Assembly (NCBI GenBank): GCA_027475525.1
Contig: JAMWFC010000009.1
Span: 2,046,001-2,110,000, forward strand
Direction: 5' to 3'
Length of the DNA stretch: 64,000 bases
DNA from: Macrolepiota albuminosa
Taxonomy: Eukaryota; Basidiomycota; Agaricomycetes; Agaricales; Agaricaceae
Positions 42,925 to 56,799 of the stretch are shown piece by piece; positions within the stretch are counted from its first letter, which is position 1; each line of letters begins with the position of its first letter. The notes under the pieces were generated by a model. It had not been told where the DNA came from, did no database searches, and saw nothing but the letters and a program-made list of their open reading frames with translations. The position numbers were made by a program, and so were the translations under genes.

Positions 42925-43224
42925 CAAAGAGGGAGGGAAAATTGTGCCCGCGAAATCTGGACGCGCCAGTACCCGTCCGACACCGGGGATCTGCCTGATC
43001 CCCAACCACCTGTCCCGGGGTCGACCATCGACCCCAATCTCACACTGTCCCCCCTCCGGGACTATGACGATTCCCTGCCAGTAGCAGGGCCTTCGGGTAC
43101 TTCCTACGTGCCCGCACCCGAGGATGAACTCCTCGACTACGACATGGACGACGCGACTGCTGATCCATTCTGGGAGCCTGGGGACTCTTCCATTGCCCCC
43201 GTCCCTGACTTACCGACGGCATGA
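42925..43224 (+). CDS. Gypsy-2 ORF3, C-terminal tail
   Basis: After copy B the ORF3 sequence resumes. The most protein-like frame gives EIWTRQYPSDTGDLPDPQ, then an acidic tail (DELLDYDMDDATADPFWEPG) and a stop at 43224, 45 bp before the 3' LTR. This frame is one base off the frame entering copy B, so a small indel lies nearby. Acidic, Pro-rich, no known domain. Confidence 0.5.
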   Translation, partial: QRGRENCAREIWTRQYPSDTGDLPDPQPPVPGSTIDPNLTLSPLRDYDDSLPVAGPSGTSYVPAPEDELLDYDMDDATADPFWEPGDSSIAPVPDLPTA

Positions 43225-43269
43225 CCGTCGTATTATCTCAAGACCGTAGCTTGGTCTGATTGGGGGGTG

Positions 43270-43502
43270 TGTAGCGTAGTCCGCTATGTGGCGTTGGCCA
43301 CATAGCTTTACTTACTTTACAGTAGACACTATTATATTATATTTATTATAATATAATATTAATTTACATTACTATATAATTAGTTTACCAGCTGCTTACA
43401 AAGCAGCTTATTTTTGTTTTGTACTTCATAGTCAATAGACCGGACTGGTCTGATTCTGTGCAGTGTGAACACTAAGCTCACAATTCCTGTAACTTCGTTA
43501 CA
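43270..43502 (+). repeat. Gypsy-2 3' LTR
   Basis: 233 bp, nearly identical to 20812-21044, followed by the CTGCT target duplication. It is preceded by a G-run (TTGGGGGGTG) that may be the polypurine tract. Confidence 0.95.
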
Positions 43503-44621
43503 CTGCTGCCTCTCCTCATGTGCTGCACTCTTCAAAACTGCTTGCAGCTTTGCAAGTCTTCTATTGTCTCTCAGTGCGGCAACTACGTCTTGACTATGTC
43601 AGATCTTAGGTACCATTCTGGTGACTTGAACTTGTTCAAGCTTGCAGCAGGGCAGAAAGTGCCTGCACCTGCAAATATTGCTTATGACTCTTGCCTTACA
43701 AGTGCTGCACCTGCAGCACCACCTTGTTTACTGTTTTTCTCCCTGCTCCAATGGCAAGCACTTTTTTCGCGCACTTTGTACCTGCACTAATTTTTTTTTC
43801 ACCTTTTTTTTTGCAGCCAAACTTGAACTTGCACATCCAAATACCTGGCATTCTCAATTGGCATGACCAACACTCAGGTTGCTTCTGCCGCTGCCATGCC
43901 AGGGCTCATTTGATGTTGATAAAATTGTAAGCCACTCAATCGATTTTTCTTTGCATTCTACTGATGCCTCATTGAGTCAACTACGATTTCTATCCTACAA
44001 TCTCCGAACCCTCTCTCACAGCTGCCTCAGCCTGTCCGACCCTCCTTCCAACTTCCTTGAAGAACTCTGGCATCCGCAATGCAGCGTGACCACTGTGACC
44101 ACATCTTCACTTGCCTTGAGCACAGCCGCCTCAGCCTGTCCAACCCTCCTTCCAACTTCCTTGAAGAACTCTGGCATCCGCAATGCAGCGTGACCACTGT
44201 GACCGCATCTTCACTTGCCTCAAGCACCAGGTCTGACTGCTGCCCTCCAATCGTGCATTCACCACTGACTCTTTGCAGACACGCCACCAAAGACTGGGAC
44301 TTGATGGGAGAGGCTAGTTCAAGGTCGCGTCCACAGAATTCCGTTCTTGAAGATCTCGAATCCAAACAAGCAATGAAAGCTGTCCCCGTCACGACAGAAG
44401 ACATGGTGCGCAGTCTTGAAGAACAAATCAAAGCTCGGAGTCGGTCTGCCAGGATTCTTGGGGCTGTTGGACCCTGGTATTGACCTTCCTGTTCGCGCAC
44501 AACATTTGTCGCTCAACTTTACTCTGCTATGCCTGTTCAGGATGGGCCTGTTGCCTCGGAGACCAATCGTCCATATTCATTGGTTACTTTTTGCATCATT
44601 ATATTGACTCTTCAACTTCAG
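43503..44621. other. Sequence formerly adjacent to the 2OG-like gene; no clear gene
   Basis: Before the Gypsy-2 insertion this lay directly next to 20806. The first bases (43519-43503, minus) extend the frame of the 2OG-like gene with an ATG. Beyond that I see only short open frames and T-rich runs (about 43790-43815), plus a diverged tandem duplication at 44017-44226. Confidence 0.5.
44017..44226. repeat. Diverged 104-bp tandem duplication
   Basis: Units start at 44017 and 44121 (CACAGCyGCCTCAGCC...). Period 104 with several substitutions between units. This distinguishes it from the uniform 77-bp duplications and suggests a genuine, older event. Confidence 0.8.
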
Positions 44622-44731
44622 GCACAAAGGCGACCAAAAAGTGGTTTTGGAATGATGTTGGGCTAGAAAAACGCGACTCTACTTATGTAGTGACTCTAGA
44701 CAAGCGTCCATTGAAGACTCCACCAGGAAAG
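44622..44731 (+). pseudogene. ATP12 (F1-ATPase assembly chaperone)-like exon fragment
   Basis: One exon-like block preceded by a CTTCAG acceptor and followed by a GT. It reads KKWFWNDVGLEKRDSTYVV then TLDKRPLKTPPGK. This matches my memory of the N-terminal conserved block of the mitochondrial ATP synthase assembly factor Atp12/ATPAF2 (RFW..V.l.....V.LDkRpLKTP.g). No convincing continuation was found within the next kilobase, so it looks like an isolated gene fragment. Confidence 0.5.
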
Positions 44732-45973
44732 GTTTTTGCACGGCTCGATCTTGCACCATCGCTCTAGACAGAAACTCTACCCTGTCTCTTCCTCCTGCCC
44801 TCACCCATTCGAATTCTGGTTCGACAAAACTTGCAGCGCCATCGTCGACGATGTCCTCTAGCTCTGTACCATCTCGACCTAGAACAACAAGTTCTTCCAC
44901 GTCTTCTTCTTCTTTACCCACACACACTGAAAGTCAGGCCTCCAACACCTTGAGCACCAACTCTCAACAATCCTCTACCGCATACCCCCTGTGCCCGAAT
45001 CATGGTGCCTCTACCGCCTTCGCTCAACTTGCTCCCTGTGGGCTTTTGTTTGCTCAGGTGCCGCCGAGAAAATCTGGGAGGAGGTCCCCATACTCTCAAC
45101 TAAACCCGTGGTCGAGCACCCCTACCCACATTTGAGCCATCACCACCTTGCCCGCTCAGTGGCACCGAATCCAGACAACTGAGCAGGAATGCATGGGGAT
45201 AGGGACTGCCTTTTACTCCCGCCCCTCTGCCCCTCGTCACTCACACTCAACCTCTCCTCCTCTCCCCTCCAGGTCCTCCTCCATGACCTCCTCCTCCTCC
45301 CATGTCGCCTGCAAGCACTCCTTCTCCAGCACCCCCGTCCTCAACAAGGAGAATCTCCTCTACGACAAGGCCCGTGATGCCTCCATCCACTCCGTCAACC
45401 AACTCTTGTGCTATTTGGCAGGTCCGCAATGTGTGCGCAATGCACAGGCAGACATGCTCTGAAGGCACCTAGGATTTGTGCCTGTGCCTGCACCTCGGAC
45501 TTGGCGCCGGGATAGTGTTCAGCTGCTTCGTCGCTGGTTGTATCACTAGTTTTGCTGCTATTTCGCACAGATGCAGTTGAAGAGCTGGGTTCTGAGGAGT
45601 TCGTCATCAGCATGCACTACTCCAGCAGCACCGCCATCACCGCAAATGGCAGTCCCATTGACGGCAGTCCCATCGACGGCAGGGCACCTCCAGCGCAGAC
45701 TTGACGTGCTTAGCAAGCCAACAACAAGAAGCTGCCACTGGAAGTGGGAAGTATGAGGTTTTATGATTGAATGCAAAACTGAAGTTGACCCAGTCATCCA
45801 CATGCATTGGTGCATTAGTCTACAAGCTTGGTGGAGGTCTCCGGTTGTCAATGTAGCTATGTTGTCTGCATTGCATCTCAATAGTCATGAAAATGTCACT
45901 TGTAAATGCAAATTTCGCTTATAAATGTCATTGGTCAAAAAAAATTATTCAAAAGCAACATTAGCATAGAAGA
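44732..45973. other. No confident gene; Ser/Pro-coding-like fragments
   Basis: GC-richer than its neighbours, with short open frames on both strands and CT-rich stretches (about 45240-45310). It may hold degraded exons, but none can be assigned to a family. Confidence 0.4.
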
Positions 45974-47690
45974 CTATATCAATTCGTCTTCCTCTACTAG
46001 TAACTCCTGGTCTTCGGTTGGTTCCTCCTCCTCTTCAACTACTGCCTCCATCCATAATGGCTTTGCAGGAGCCCTGTTTCCAACAGGACTTGTTATTTCA
46101 GAGTTGGCAACCAAAATAATGTCTTGCAAATTGAACGACAATACTGTTTTGCTTTGCTGTATCCATGTCGATAGTGTGAAAACTGCCACAACACTTGATC
46201 TGACTGCCAGTTCTTCATTCTCAATGCGTTCCAATGCCTGGTAATTGCCAAGACTGAACTGAGTGCATCCATCAAATACTGGTACTAGAAAGTCAAATAG
46301 TTTTGACTATTGCACTTCTATCATATAATAATAGTTACTTACTTTTACTTGCAAATGCTCTAACAGGTCTATCCCACTTTAAACGAGATGCCACAGTCCA
46401 AGCTGCCTTCTTGGGAGACAGAGATTCAAGCTTGTCATCCAGATCTACTCCAGTTTCGGAACTACCAACTGCCACACTGTCAACGACATCTTAACAAATT
46501 TAAAAGGATAACACACAGTCTAACTTGTAAGTTGAAAGAGAGATGCCTTTCTTGTAAATAGGAAGGACCAAATTCTTGATTTTCAAGACCTTAGAGGCAA
46601 CTGCAATTGCCCGAGGAAAAGTTTGATCAGAAACAGCAAAAGATACACTGTGCGTGCAACGGGAGGCCAACAGTTGACTAAAGCTGACCATACCAACAAT
46701 GAAGAAGCATGAGAATTTAGCATTCTTTGGTGCATTGACGCTGCAAATGTATTGATTGTGTTGCAGTTTTGTTGGTTCGGCTGCAGCTAAATTGATAAGT
46801 TCTCGACATTTTGGCTAACTTTCTTCTAAAGCACAAAGATGGTGATGTGCCTTTGGAAACGCTCGTCTTAAGTTGACTGCAGGAACGTCAACTTCTAAAC
46901 CTTGTTCAAATCCTAAGAGAGGCACGGGCACAAGAAGTCTTGGCTCTTCAGTTGGAGCACTAAAGCATATAAATATCGCATTAGTATTTTTGCAAATGCC
47001 ACTGTTTGAAATTTGCACCTTGATACAGAGCGTTGAACTGCATCTTGACTATTTTTAATAAAGAGAACTTGAGGCTTGATATCGTCTAATCTAAAGAAAA
47101 TTTAACAAATATGAGTTATAAAGCATTGATTGATGAACGCACTTCTGCAATAAATCAGAATCTTTGCCTGCATGCTGGCTGAACTCTTCTCCGTTGGTAA
47201 GTTGGAATGCTGCTAATGAGCTGCCTTCTAAATCACTACTGGCAAATGACTATCTCATTCCTGATACACAAAAAATCACTTGCCTTTCATAAGATTCCAA
47301 AGTAGCCAAGTCAAAATCATTGACTTTCAGTCTCTTGCTTGGACTACTTGTTGCTTCACTATCAGACGCACTATGTTCTCCAGTAGAATCTGCTTCCCCT
47401 TGCTTTTGCCTGCAGTAGGTGGGTTCAGACTAATCAAAACTCAATATATGTAGTGAACGCACTTGGTTTTGCCTTCTCTGAGTCTTGTGCCACGCATTTT
47501 GCTAAATTTTCAGTTGTGTTGAGGGCGACAATTTGCACAAGCTGCTAATAGTGACTGCTCAGGGTTGCCCTGAATTTGGTTTGCTATTTGTTTCCTGAGC
47601 AGTTCCGAATTTGCAAAATAATTGCTTTTCCAACAGCTAAAAAAAATCACCTGTCAACTTTAACATTCAACGGGTAACTGCATCTATTGC
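45974..47690 (-). pseudogene. Unrecognised multi-exon gene, minus strand
   Basis: Read from about 47690 to a stop at 45974, coding-like exons are separated by short introns. They include a segment ELLRKQIANQIQGNPEQSLL with CANCRP (about 47640-47560), a Ser-rich stretch with SPSKRLKVNDFD (possible nuclear signal, about 47340), a segment EEPRLLVPVPLLGFEQGLEV (about 46940), LPIYKK (about 46560), and a last exon rich in Glu (VVEEEEEPTEDQE). At least one internal stop (after LEES, near 46815) suggests decay. No known domain recognised. It is divergent from the gene at 47740. Confidence 0.4.
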
Positions 47691-47739
47691 CGTTCAACGC
47701 TTTCAATTATACAACTCATACTATCCTGCTTCAGACATT

Positions 47740-48959
47740 ATGACTGCACACATTTCTAAAGCATCTGATCTTCCTATGAAGGACAAGTTAGACGTACTAG
47801 CCAATGATGAAGCTGGCAAGGTAGCTTGATTTTCTATGCATGCTTATATGAATTTATTATTTGCAGTCAACTTAGCAAATTGGTTTGCAGATTTGCGACT
47901 GAATGGACGGTCTCCACATCTTCAGCTTGCTTCTTTTGACTCTCTTGATCAAATTTGGGCAGCTTTTGAAGTCAAAGATTGGCCAAATGGTTATAAGTAT
48001 TTAGCTGTTCGAGGAACTAATGCAGAAGCCACATTGAACTTTTCGGGCTATCTGCTAGATTTTAGGCTTCCACCGTTGCCTCAGCGCTATCAGTATGGCT
48101 TTGATTTGTTTTATATTTACTTGTTTGACTGACAACTGCTTGTTATTAGTATTATTCATCGTGATCGCAACTCACTCAACTATTATGGAGTGATTTATGC
48201 TGATAAATTACGCTGCCTATATTTCAAGAAGGCCTTAGAGGCACTAAAGCTTATATTCAGCTACTTTGATGAATCATTCTCTGAGGGTGATCTCACGGAA
48301 TACAAGTTTCACAATCTGTCGGATAACAAGAGTGCTATCTGCCCCAAGACTAGATTTTGTGCTTTAAAAGAAAGAAATTCACTGTTTGAAGAAGTGCCTA
48401 TACCTGATGGAATTGACGAACATGGTGCTCTTGCTCGGATTCTGTCTGATGGTACCTACACGCATACAGATGATAATGTCGTGACTTTTGAAGAGCTTGT
48501 TCCTAATCCTGAAACAAGGTATGCTTTATTTGCATATATACTCTGATAATACTCTAATCTTACTTCATTTTCTCTAGACAAACTGAAAAAAAAGAAGCTT
48601 ATCCAGGTTCTTTTCGAGTAGGCCACTTAGTGGAAGCCACTGTTACATTTTGCACGGTCAAAGTGGGATGCAAAAATGCTCCATTGGTTCATTTAGATAA
48701 ACTTTTGCTTGTCACCAGGACTGCAACTCAGGTGCCTGTTTTTTTTTGCTTTTTTTTATCATTTTTAACTAACAATACATATCAGTTGCTGAATGATAGG
48801 ATAGCACAACTTCAAGTAGCAGTGCCTTCTCAACCGTCTCGCATATCTCGCAAGAGAAACTTGCAAGAAGATCCAGATGATTTTCCTACTCATTGCATCA
48901 AACGCACTGTGGTTGACAGTGAAGACGCTCTGCAACCTCTTGCTATGGAGGCTGACTGA
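47740..48959 (+). CDS. Unrecognised five-exon gene
   Basis: Introns fit well at 48093-48149, 48519-48577 and 48732-48785, and one probably lies at 47821-47866. The three later joins keep a continuous frame: LNFSGYLLDF...RYHIIHRDRNSLNYYGVIYA, then TYTHTDDNVVTFEELVPNPE, then AYPGSFRVGHLVEATVTF, and a C-terminal Lys/Arg patch (SRISRKRNLQEDPDD) ending at 48959. The first exon (ATG 47740) does not join in phase with the obvious acceptor, so the start is unresolved. Similar FRVG..VEA.vtF proteins occur in mushroom genomes near transposons in my memory, without known function. Confidence 0.5.
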
Positions 48960-49010
48960 AAAGCATGCTGCTCTTTTTTATGCTACCTGAACTAAATACG
49001 ATGCATTACT

Positions 49011-49164
49011 TTTAAATTTTATTTTTTGTTAATAAATTTTAACTGTTTTACACTATTTATTGTTTCATGAGTCGGGGATTGGCGCACTTTAAATTTTATT
49101 TTTTGTTAATAAATTTTAACTGTTTTACACTATTTATTGTTTCATGAGTCGGGGATTGGCGCAC
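49011..49164. repeat. 77-bp-period direct duplication (18 of 20)
   Basis: Copies start at 49011 and 49088 (TTTAAATTTTATTTTTTG...), just after the 3' end of the five-exon gene. Confidence 0.9.
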
Positions 49165-49199
49165 GCGTGCGCCGCTACGATAGATCTCGGGCACGCTGT

Positions 49200-50648
49200 G
49201 CTAGCAACGGCCATACAAGCAAGTTTGGAACAAAACTTTGGATGACGAAATGAGAAAATTAGGCTTTACATGGCTAAAATGTGAGGCTTGCCTATATTAT
49301 TGCAAGAATCGGAGTTTATGTGGACAATTTTTTGTCAATTCCAAGTACAAGGGAGGCCAACAACAAGTTTAAGGAGGAGTTGAAGAAAATCTGGACTATA
49401 TCAGACCTTGGGATACCACATCACATTGTGGGAATGGCACTGGAGTGGGACCGTTTGAACAATCCGATGTATCTCTCACAATCGGTGCTGATTGATGGAT
49501 TAATTACTCAAATTACTCAATATGGACAGTCTACAGCATTGCCTCTATCGGTACCCATAGAAACGGGGCTGAAACTCAGATGTGCTGATAGATCAAAGTT
49601 TACTCATGACAAACTCAGAAAATTTGACAAGTTACCGTATCGAAACTTAGTGGGTAGTTTACTGTGGCTAGCTATATCTACATGGCCTGACATATAGTAT
49701 GCCACTCAACAACTATCTCAATACCTTGATTGCTACACTAGCATACACTGGCATGCAGCAATACGGGTAGGTCAATATTTCGAAGGAACTCGCTCATTGC
49801 ATCCAAGACTAGAAGGAAAAATGCCGGTGGATCTTATAGGTTTTACAGATTCGGATTGGGCAAACTGTCTTGATACAAGGCACAGTGTTGGAGGTTATGC
49901 TTGGTCTTTAGGTTCAGGACTGGTCTCATGGTCGACAAAGAAACAAAAAAACAGTGGCAGCCTCGTCATGTGAAGCAGAGTACATGACAGCATTTGAGGC
50001 TGCTATGGCTGAGAATGGTGTCGGAGGCAATAGGCTACCTGAAAGGAGGGGCGACAACAATTTTGTGCAACAATAACTCAGCAATCAACTTATCGGGAGA
50101 CCCGCTTCTTCACTTGCGAGTGAAACACGTCGATATGAAGTATCATTTCTTACGAGAACGGGTAGCCTCTGGAGAGATCGATATGCAATACATCAATACA
50201 AACAGTAATGTTGCGGACATTTTCACTAAAGCATTACCGGCCTCTCGATTCACCCGTCTACGAAATATTTTGGGTCTCAGACATGATTCTGCGCGAGGAG
50301 GAGTTACCACTTACGGTGAGGAGAGGAAGAGTGTTGAGATTCACTCACACCGTAAGTGCTAGTGGACCCTCAAATTAGTCAGTCCCTAGAAATGCACGAC
50401 AACCTCGACCCTTATTAATAGTGCGGCTTTGTCGTCAAGAGGACAGATGAATTCGTTGAACTCATATATATTTAGTACTCATAATGATGGACACCTCATT
50501 CATTTATACGAGGACTGAGGGTGAGCCACCTTTTCTCTACTTACTGTTATAACACAAAGTTAAGTGTACCATAGAACGGATTACTTACTAGTCCGTAATT
50601 ATCTAGTTACAGAATACGAGTCGGGCACCGGCCCATGACATTCCAACA
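49200..50648 (+). mobile_element. Copia element, 3'-terminal fragment
   Basis: Truncated Ty1/copia element. The RT remnant reads GVYVDNFLSIPS (the canonical YVDD is YVDN), SDLGIPHHIVGMALEW and YRNLVGSLLWLA. RNase H follows (FTDSDWANCLDTRHSVGGYA, CNNNSAINLSGDP, KHVDMKYHFLRE, VADIFTKALP). The frame is broken after TWPDI (49697) and near 49970. A purine-rich GTGAGGAGAGGAAGAG precedes the 3' LTR. The 5' LTR, gag and integrase are absent. Confidence 0.9.
50332..50648 (+). repeat. Copia 3' LTR (317 bp)
   Basis: Starts TGTTGAGATTC and ends ATTCCAACA, giving the TGTTG/CAACA inverted ends typical of Copia LTRs. Confidence 0.85.
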
Positions 50649-51141
50649 TGCAGCCATTATTGCTGACTCCCATGTGCTGGAAGATATCCAGGGGAGTTCC
50701 AGATTTGTCAGAGTTACCTGTAAGAAGGTTACACTACCACATGCTTCTCCGTGAAAGCTCTCATACATACACAAGAAATGCACTGCTCATGACTATCTTG
50801 ATCGAGGGTGAAGTTATATTACTTGTTCTTATATTACTTGTCCAAATGCTCATGGTAAGCAGGCTTTTGGATAAAAATACAATACAGCAAGAAAAAACTT
50901 TGTCTGAAAGATACAGAAGAAGATTCAAGGTGTAGACGTATGGTGAGAGGGTGTATTGACAGTCAAGGCTGAATTTGATATGCATTGGTGGATGATTGTG
51001 CGGTGGAACATGGAAAGAACAGTGAGGGACAATGTGGTGTGGAATCAATTGGGTATACACAACGGCAATTTTTGCTCACTGCAAAGGCAATGAGGGTCAG
51101 AAATAGATGAATTCCTAAGGGTATCAACACCTGCCAATCAA
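50649..51141. other. Spacer between Copia LTR and GH1 3' end
   Basis: No domain or convincing frame. Probably 3' flank of the GH1 gene. Confidence 0.5.
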
Positions 51142-53700
<2,559 letters not shown>

Positions 53701-54865
53701 TGAGAAGGTTATTGGCGGAAAGCAGGAGATTTCGTTTCCTTTTAAATCCGGTTGACCCACAGCAAATAATGAGTTCCTGGAAATGCAGTCCGAAGTTTAT
53801 CCGCCCCCTTCGATCTCCAGATTCTGTCAAGAAGCCGGCTTTCAGTACATCAATCATATTCATACATATTCATACATACTAAGTAAATGCTTGACAGTTA
53901 CGTCTGGTAATCTCATTTGTGGAGAGAAATGCAAGTCTAGATCACACGCCAGAAACGTCACCATTAAAAATAGAGGCGCCACCCTTCACGCGGCACAGTA
54001 AAAATATTTTTCAGTATATCGTATTAAGAGGTGCGCGTATCAAATTCGACTTTGTGCCTCTGCGACCCAGGTCCATCACCAACAGTTACGTCATGGAATT
54101 GTATATCAACTCGGACGGAGAAATATCGGCGAAGTCGAATTATCGATGTGCTCATTATTACAGTCCTGAACATTCAAGATAGGGCTCTTACTCGTTGAAT
54201 GTGAGGCAGTAGAACTGCCAAAAGGGATAAACTACGAAAGAGGTTTCTTGTAGCCAACTTTGTATACTTTCGTCAAACACCAAAGCGGCCGGCAAAAATT
54301 CGGATGGTAAAGGAGCCGGTCTGCTTACCGATCAACAACTATGATATGAACCTTGTGAGCTAGAGAAGCTTCTTCGGGGATATCCCAATGCTCATTATTT
54401 TTTTTCGCTCAGTTTTCTTCTTTGTGCTGCCTTTCATACGCTGAGTTACCTGGGTGGATGGCAAGATACTCCTAGATACATTACATACATAATATTTTAA
54501 CTAAATCTTTCCACCTTTGACGTAAGATGATAATATAATGATATATTCAAGTGAGAGTAATACAATTGATGCTTGACAACAAAAAATGATTTATTTAGCA
54601 TATACTCACAGTAAATAGAACAACTCAAAACCTCATGATGTTTTAAGTACTTCTATTGAGATGAGACAGTCACTGGTGGGACCCAGTTGTGTTTCCCTGG
54701 GAAAAAGTAAAAAAAACCTGTTATGCCATTTCAATGAGTCCAATTCTTGATGAATAAAGTTTTAAAACACAAGATATTCACCTTCTTCTACTGTAGAAAG
54801 CTGGCAAAAAAACAGGTGACAGGTCTATTTGACCCCTTTTTTCATCAGCAACAGATTAAACAAAC
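53701..54865. other. Upstream region of the GH1 gene; no gene
   Basis: Contains the presumed GH1 promoter. No protein domain recognised and no clear TATA box assigned. Confidence 0.5.
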
Positions 54866-55120
54866 AATTGCACAACTAAAGGGCAAACCCTGGCACACTC
54901 TGGCTTATGTAAGCAGCCTGTATGTGGTGTTAAAGGGCCCACACTTGTCTGAATGATAGCTAAAGAACCAGGGTTCAAAGGCAAAAAGTAGTACTAATAG
55001 ATAGTGTTGAAAGAATAGAAACAGTAAAGTGAAAGAATAACAGAAAAAATAAGAAAATAAACGAAAGGAGAGTGAAGAAATGAGGAGTGAACAAGAAAAT
55101 AAATGAGGAGTCCCCTGACA
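54866..55120 (-). repeat. LTR fragment, Gypsy-3-related subfamily
   Basis: Matches the reverse complement of the 5' half of the solo LTR at 57827: AAACAATTGCAC, GGGCCCACACTTGTCTGAATG, and the end GAGGAGTCCCCTGACA. The other half is missing. Confidence 0.8.
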
Positions 55121-56204
55121 ACCAAAGAGAGTGAGTCTTAAGCAGGCATGGTGGCAAGCAGCTGGCAGGCAAGAAGGCAGAGCTAGAGGGTGAAAGCAGA
55201 AATCAAGATTATCACTAAGAAGCTTACAGTCACATTAGTGTGTAGACCTAGAAGTGATGCTATTGCTAGAACTGGAGATGATCCATCTAGCAGTTCTACT
55301 TATATACTATATCAGACACACTATGACTGTGACATATTGACTAATAAAGCTGATACATACTAAATACTAATAAGTAAGCAACAGTCAGCATGAGTAAGCT
55401 GACCAATGACATAAGGGCCTGCTGATAAGTAGAGTAAGTCCAAAAATAAATGATGCTGAAATGGAAAGAGAGTATGATAGAGCTGAACCAGTCCAGATAG
55501 AGGCTAGATAAGGTGCCAACATCAACACAGACTAAGCCAGGCTAGAATGGATGGTCTAAGAACTGATCTCCTTACAATAACTTTGCAGCTTTACATGTAC
55601 ACCATTTTATTGATTACCTTTTAGCTGATCTATTCAAGCATCTTCTGTATCGTTCTTTTTTTTAGTAGTATCACTGTGGGCACCATAGACAATTCTCAAA
55701 GAACAATCTCTATGGACTGGGATATTGAGATGTGACCTGCTTTTTGTCAAGAGATTGGACCTTCAAGAGCAGAAATGCCTTTACACATAAATCCTGGATT
55801 TTTGTGCAGGAGACAGACTCATGAATTTTTTATCCATAATACCTACTAAATCTTCTCTTATCTAGCTGAAACCATGTACTTCATAGTGGTAATGGAGGTA
55901 GGTACCTGGATTGGAAACACAGTTTGAGCCCATAGCCTCTTCATATGATTCCATTGTGTCTTACCTTGTATTTACCCTGCATTATATTCAACTGATATAT
56001 TTATATAGATGTGTGCTCAAGAAAATATATATATATTGTAGCATATTGTGAGATAATATTTGTATTTTTAAAATCTATTATAATACATCTACAACATAAA
56101 AGGCAAAAAGAAGTTATTAGTAAAATTACAAGGGTGATCTCTGGAAGCTATGGCTCAGTCACAGCTTACAACATAAAAGGCAAAAAGAAGTTATTAGTAA
56201 AATT
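55121..56204. other. AT-rich spacer, no gene recognised
   Basis: Short open frames only. The right end holds the first copy of the 56091 duplication. Confidence 0.5.
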
Positions 56205-56244
56205 ACAAGGGTGATCTCTGGAAGCTATGGCTCAGTCACAGCTA
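56091..56244. repeat. 77-bp-period direct duplication (19 of 20)
   Basis: Copies start at 56091 and 56168 (ACAACATAAAAGGC...), across the left end of an LTR fragment. Confidence 0.9.
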
Positions 56245-56625
56245 GCAGAAGAAGATTCAAAGTATATTAAAGTATATATTAACAATATCATGATAACTAC
56301 TCACCTGGCAGATAAAGATCTAAAGAGAACAATTTTTTATGCTAGGACTGATGCAACAAAATAGTAAAAATTCAGAAATTGTCTAAATAAGTGATTACAC
56401 AAGCAAGGCAGAAAAACTCTGGCTTTTGAAAGTCAGAAAGGAAAACTCCAGCTTATACAAGCTATTTGTGTGTAGTATTGAAGGGGCCACACTTGTCTGA
56501 ATGATAACTAGAGAACCAGAGCACCTCAGAAGCTGAAAGTAATACTAATAGTTAGAGTTGAAAGAATAGAAGCAGGAAGGTGAAAAAATGAGGAGTGAAA
56601 AAGAAAGAAACAAGGAGTCCCTGGC
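56205..56625 (-). repeat. Degenerate LTR, Gypsy-3-related subfamily
   Basis: Starts TACAAGGGTGATCTCTGGAAG, equivalent to the TGTAAGGGCGACCTCCGG end, and runs to GGAGTCCCTGGCCA, equivalent to GGAGTCCCCTGACA. Diverged throughout, both termini mutated. Confidence 0.7.
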
Positions 56626-56799
56626 CAAAAATCAGTATAATAAATAAGTAAGTATGCATATCTAGAGTTTGGATATGTTTATACTAATATAAGATATAAT
56701 TTTCAATGTTACATGTATAATATCAATATTGTAGAAAATATGACACAAATTTCATAGCAAGAACAAGCAATCTTATTATTATATAGCATTATTATTGAG

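Larger units (their letters stand above)
20812..43502 (+). mobile_element. Gypsy-2: large chromovirus with third ORF, two nested insertions
   Basis: LTRs of 233 bp each (20812-21044, 43270-43502; TGTAG...AACA/TACA) flanked by a perfect 5-bp duplication CTGCT (20807-20811 and 43503-43507). Without the nested copies A (26439-32470) and B (36906-42924) the element is about 10.6 kb. Order: LTR, leader, gag, protease, RT, RNase H, integrase, chromodomain, ORF3, polypurine-like GGGGGGTG, LTR. Gag, protease and pol lie in a single frame interrupted only by TGA codons plus one 77-bp duplication. No self-complementary PBS was found, unlike Gypsy-1 and A/B. Confidence 0.95.

Noticed and set aside
45148..45756. 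Further ATP12 exons downstream of the 44622 block
   Set aside because: Short frames show no convincing match to the middle or C-terminal parts of that family.
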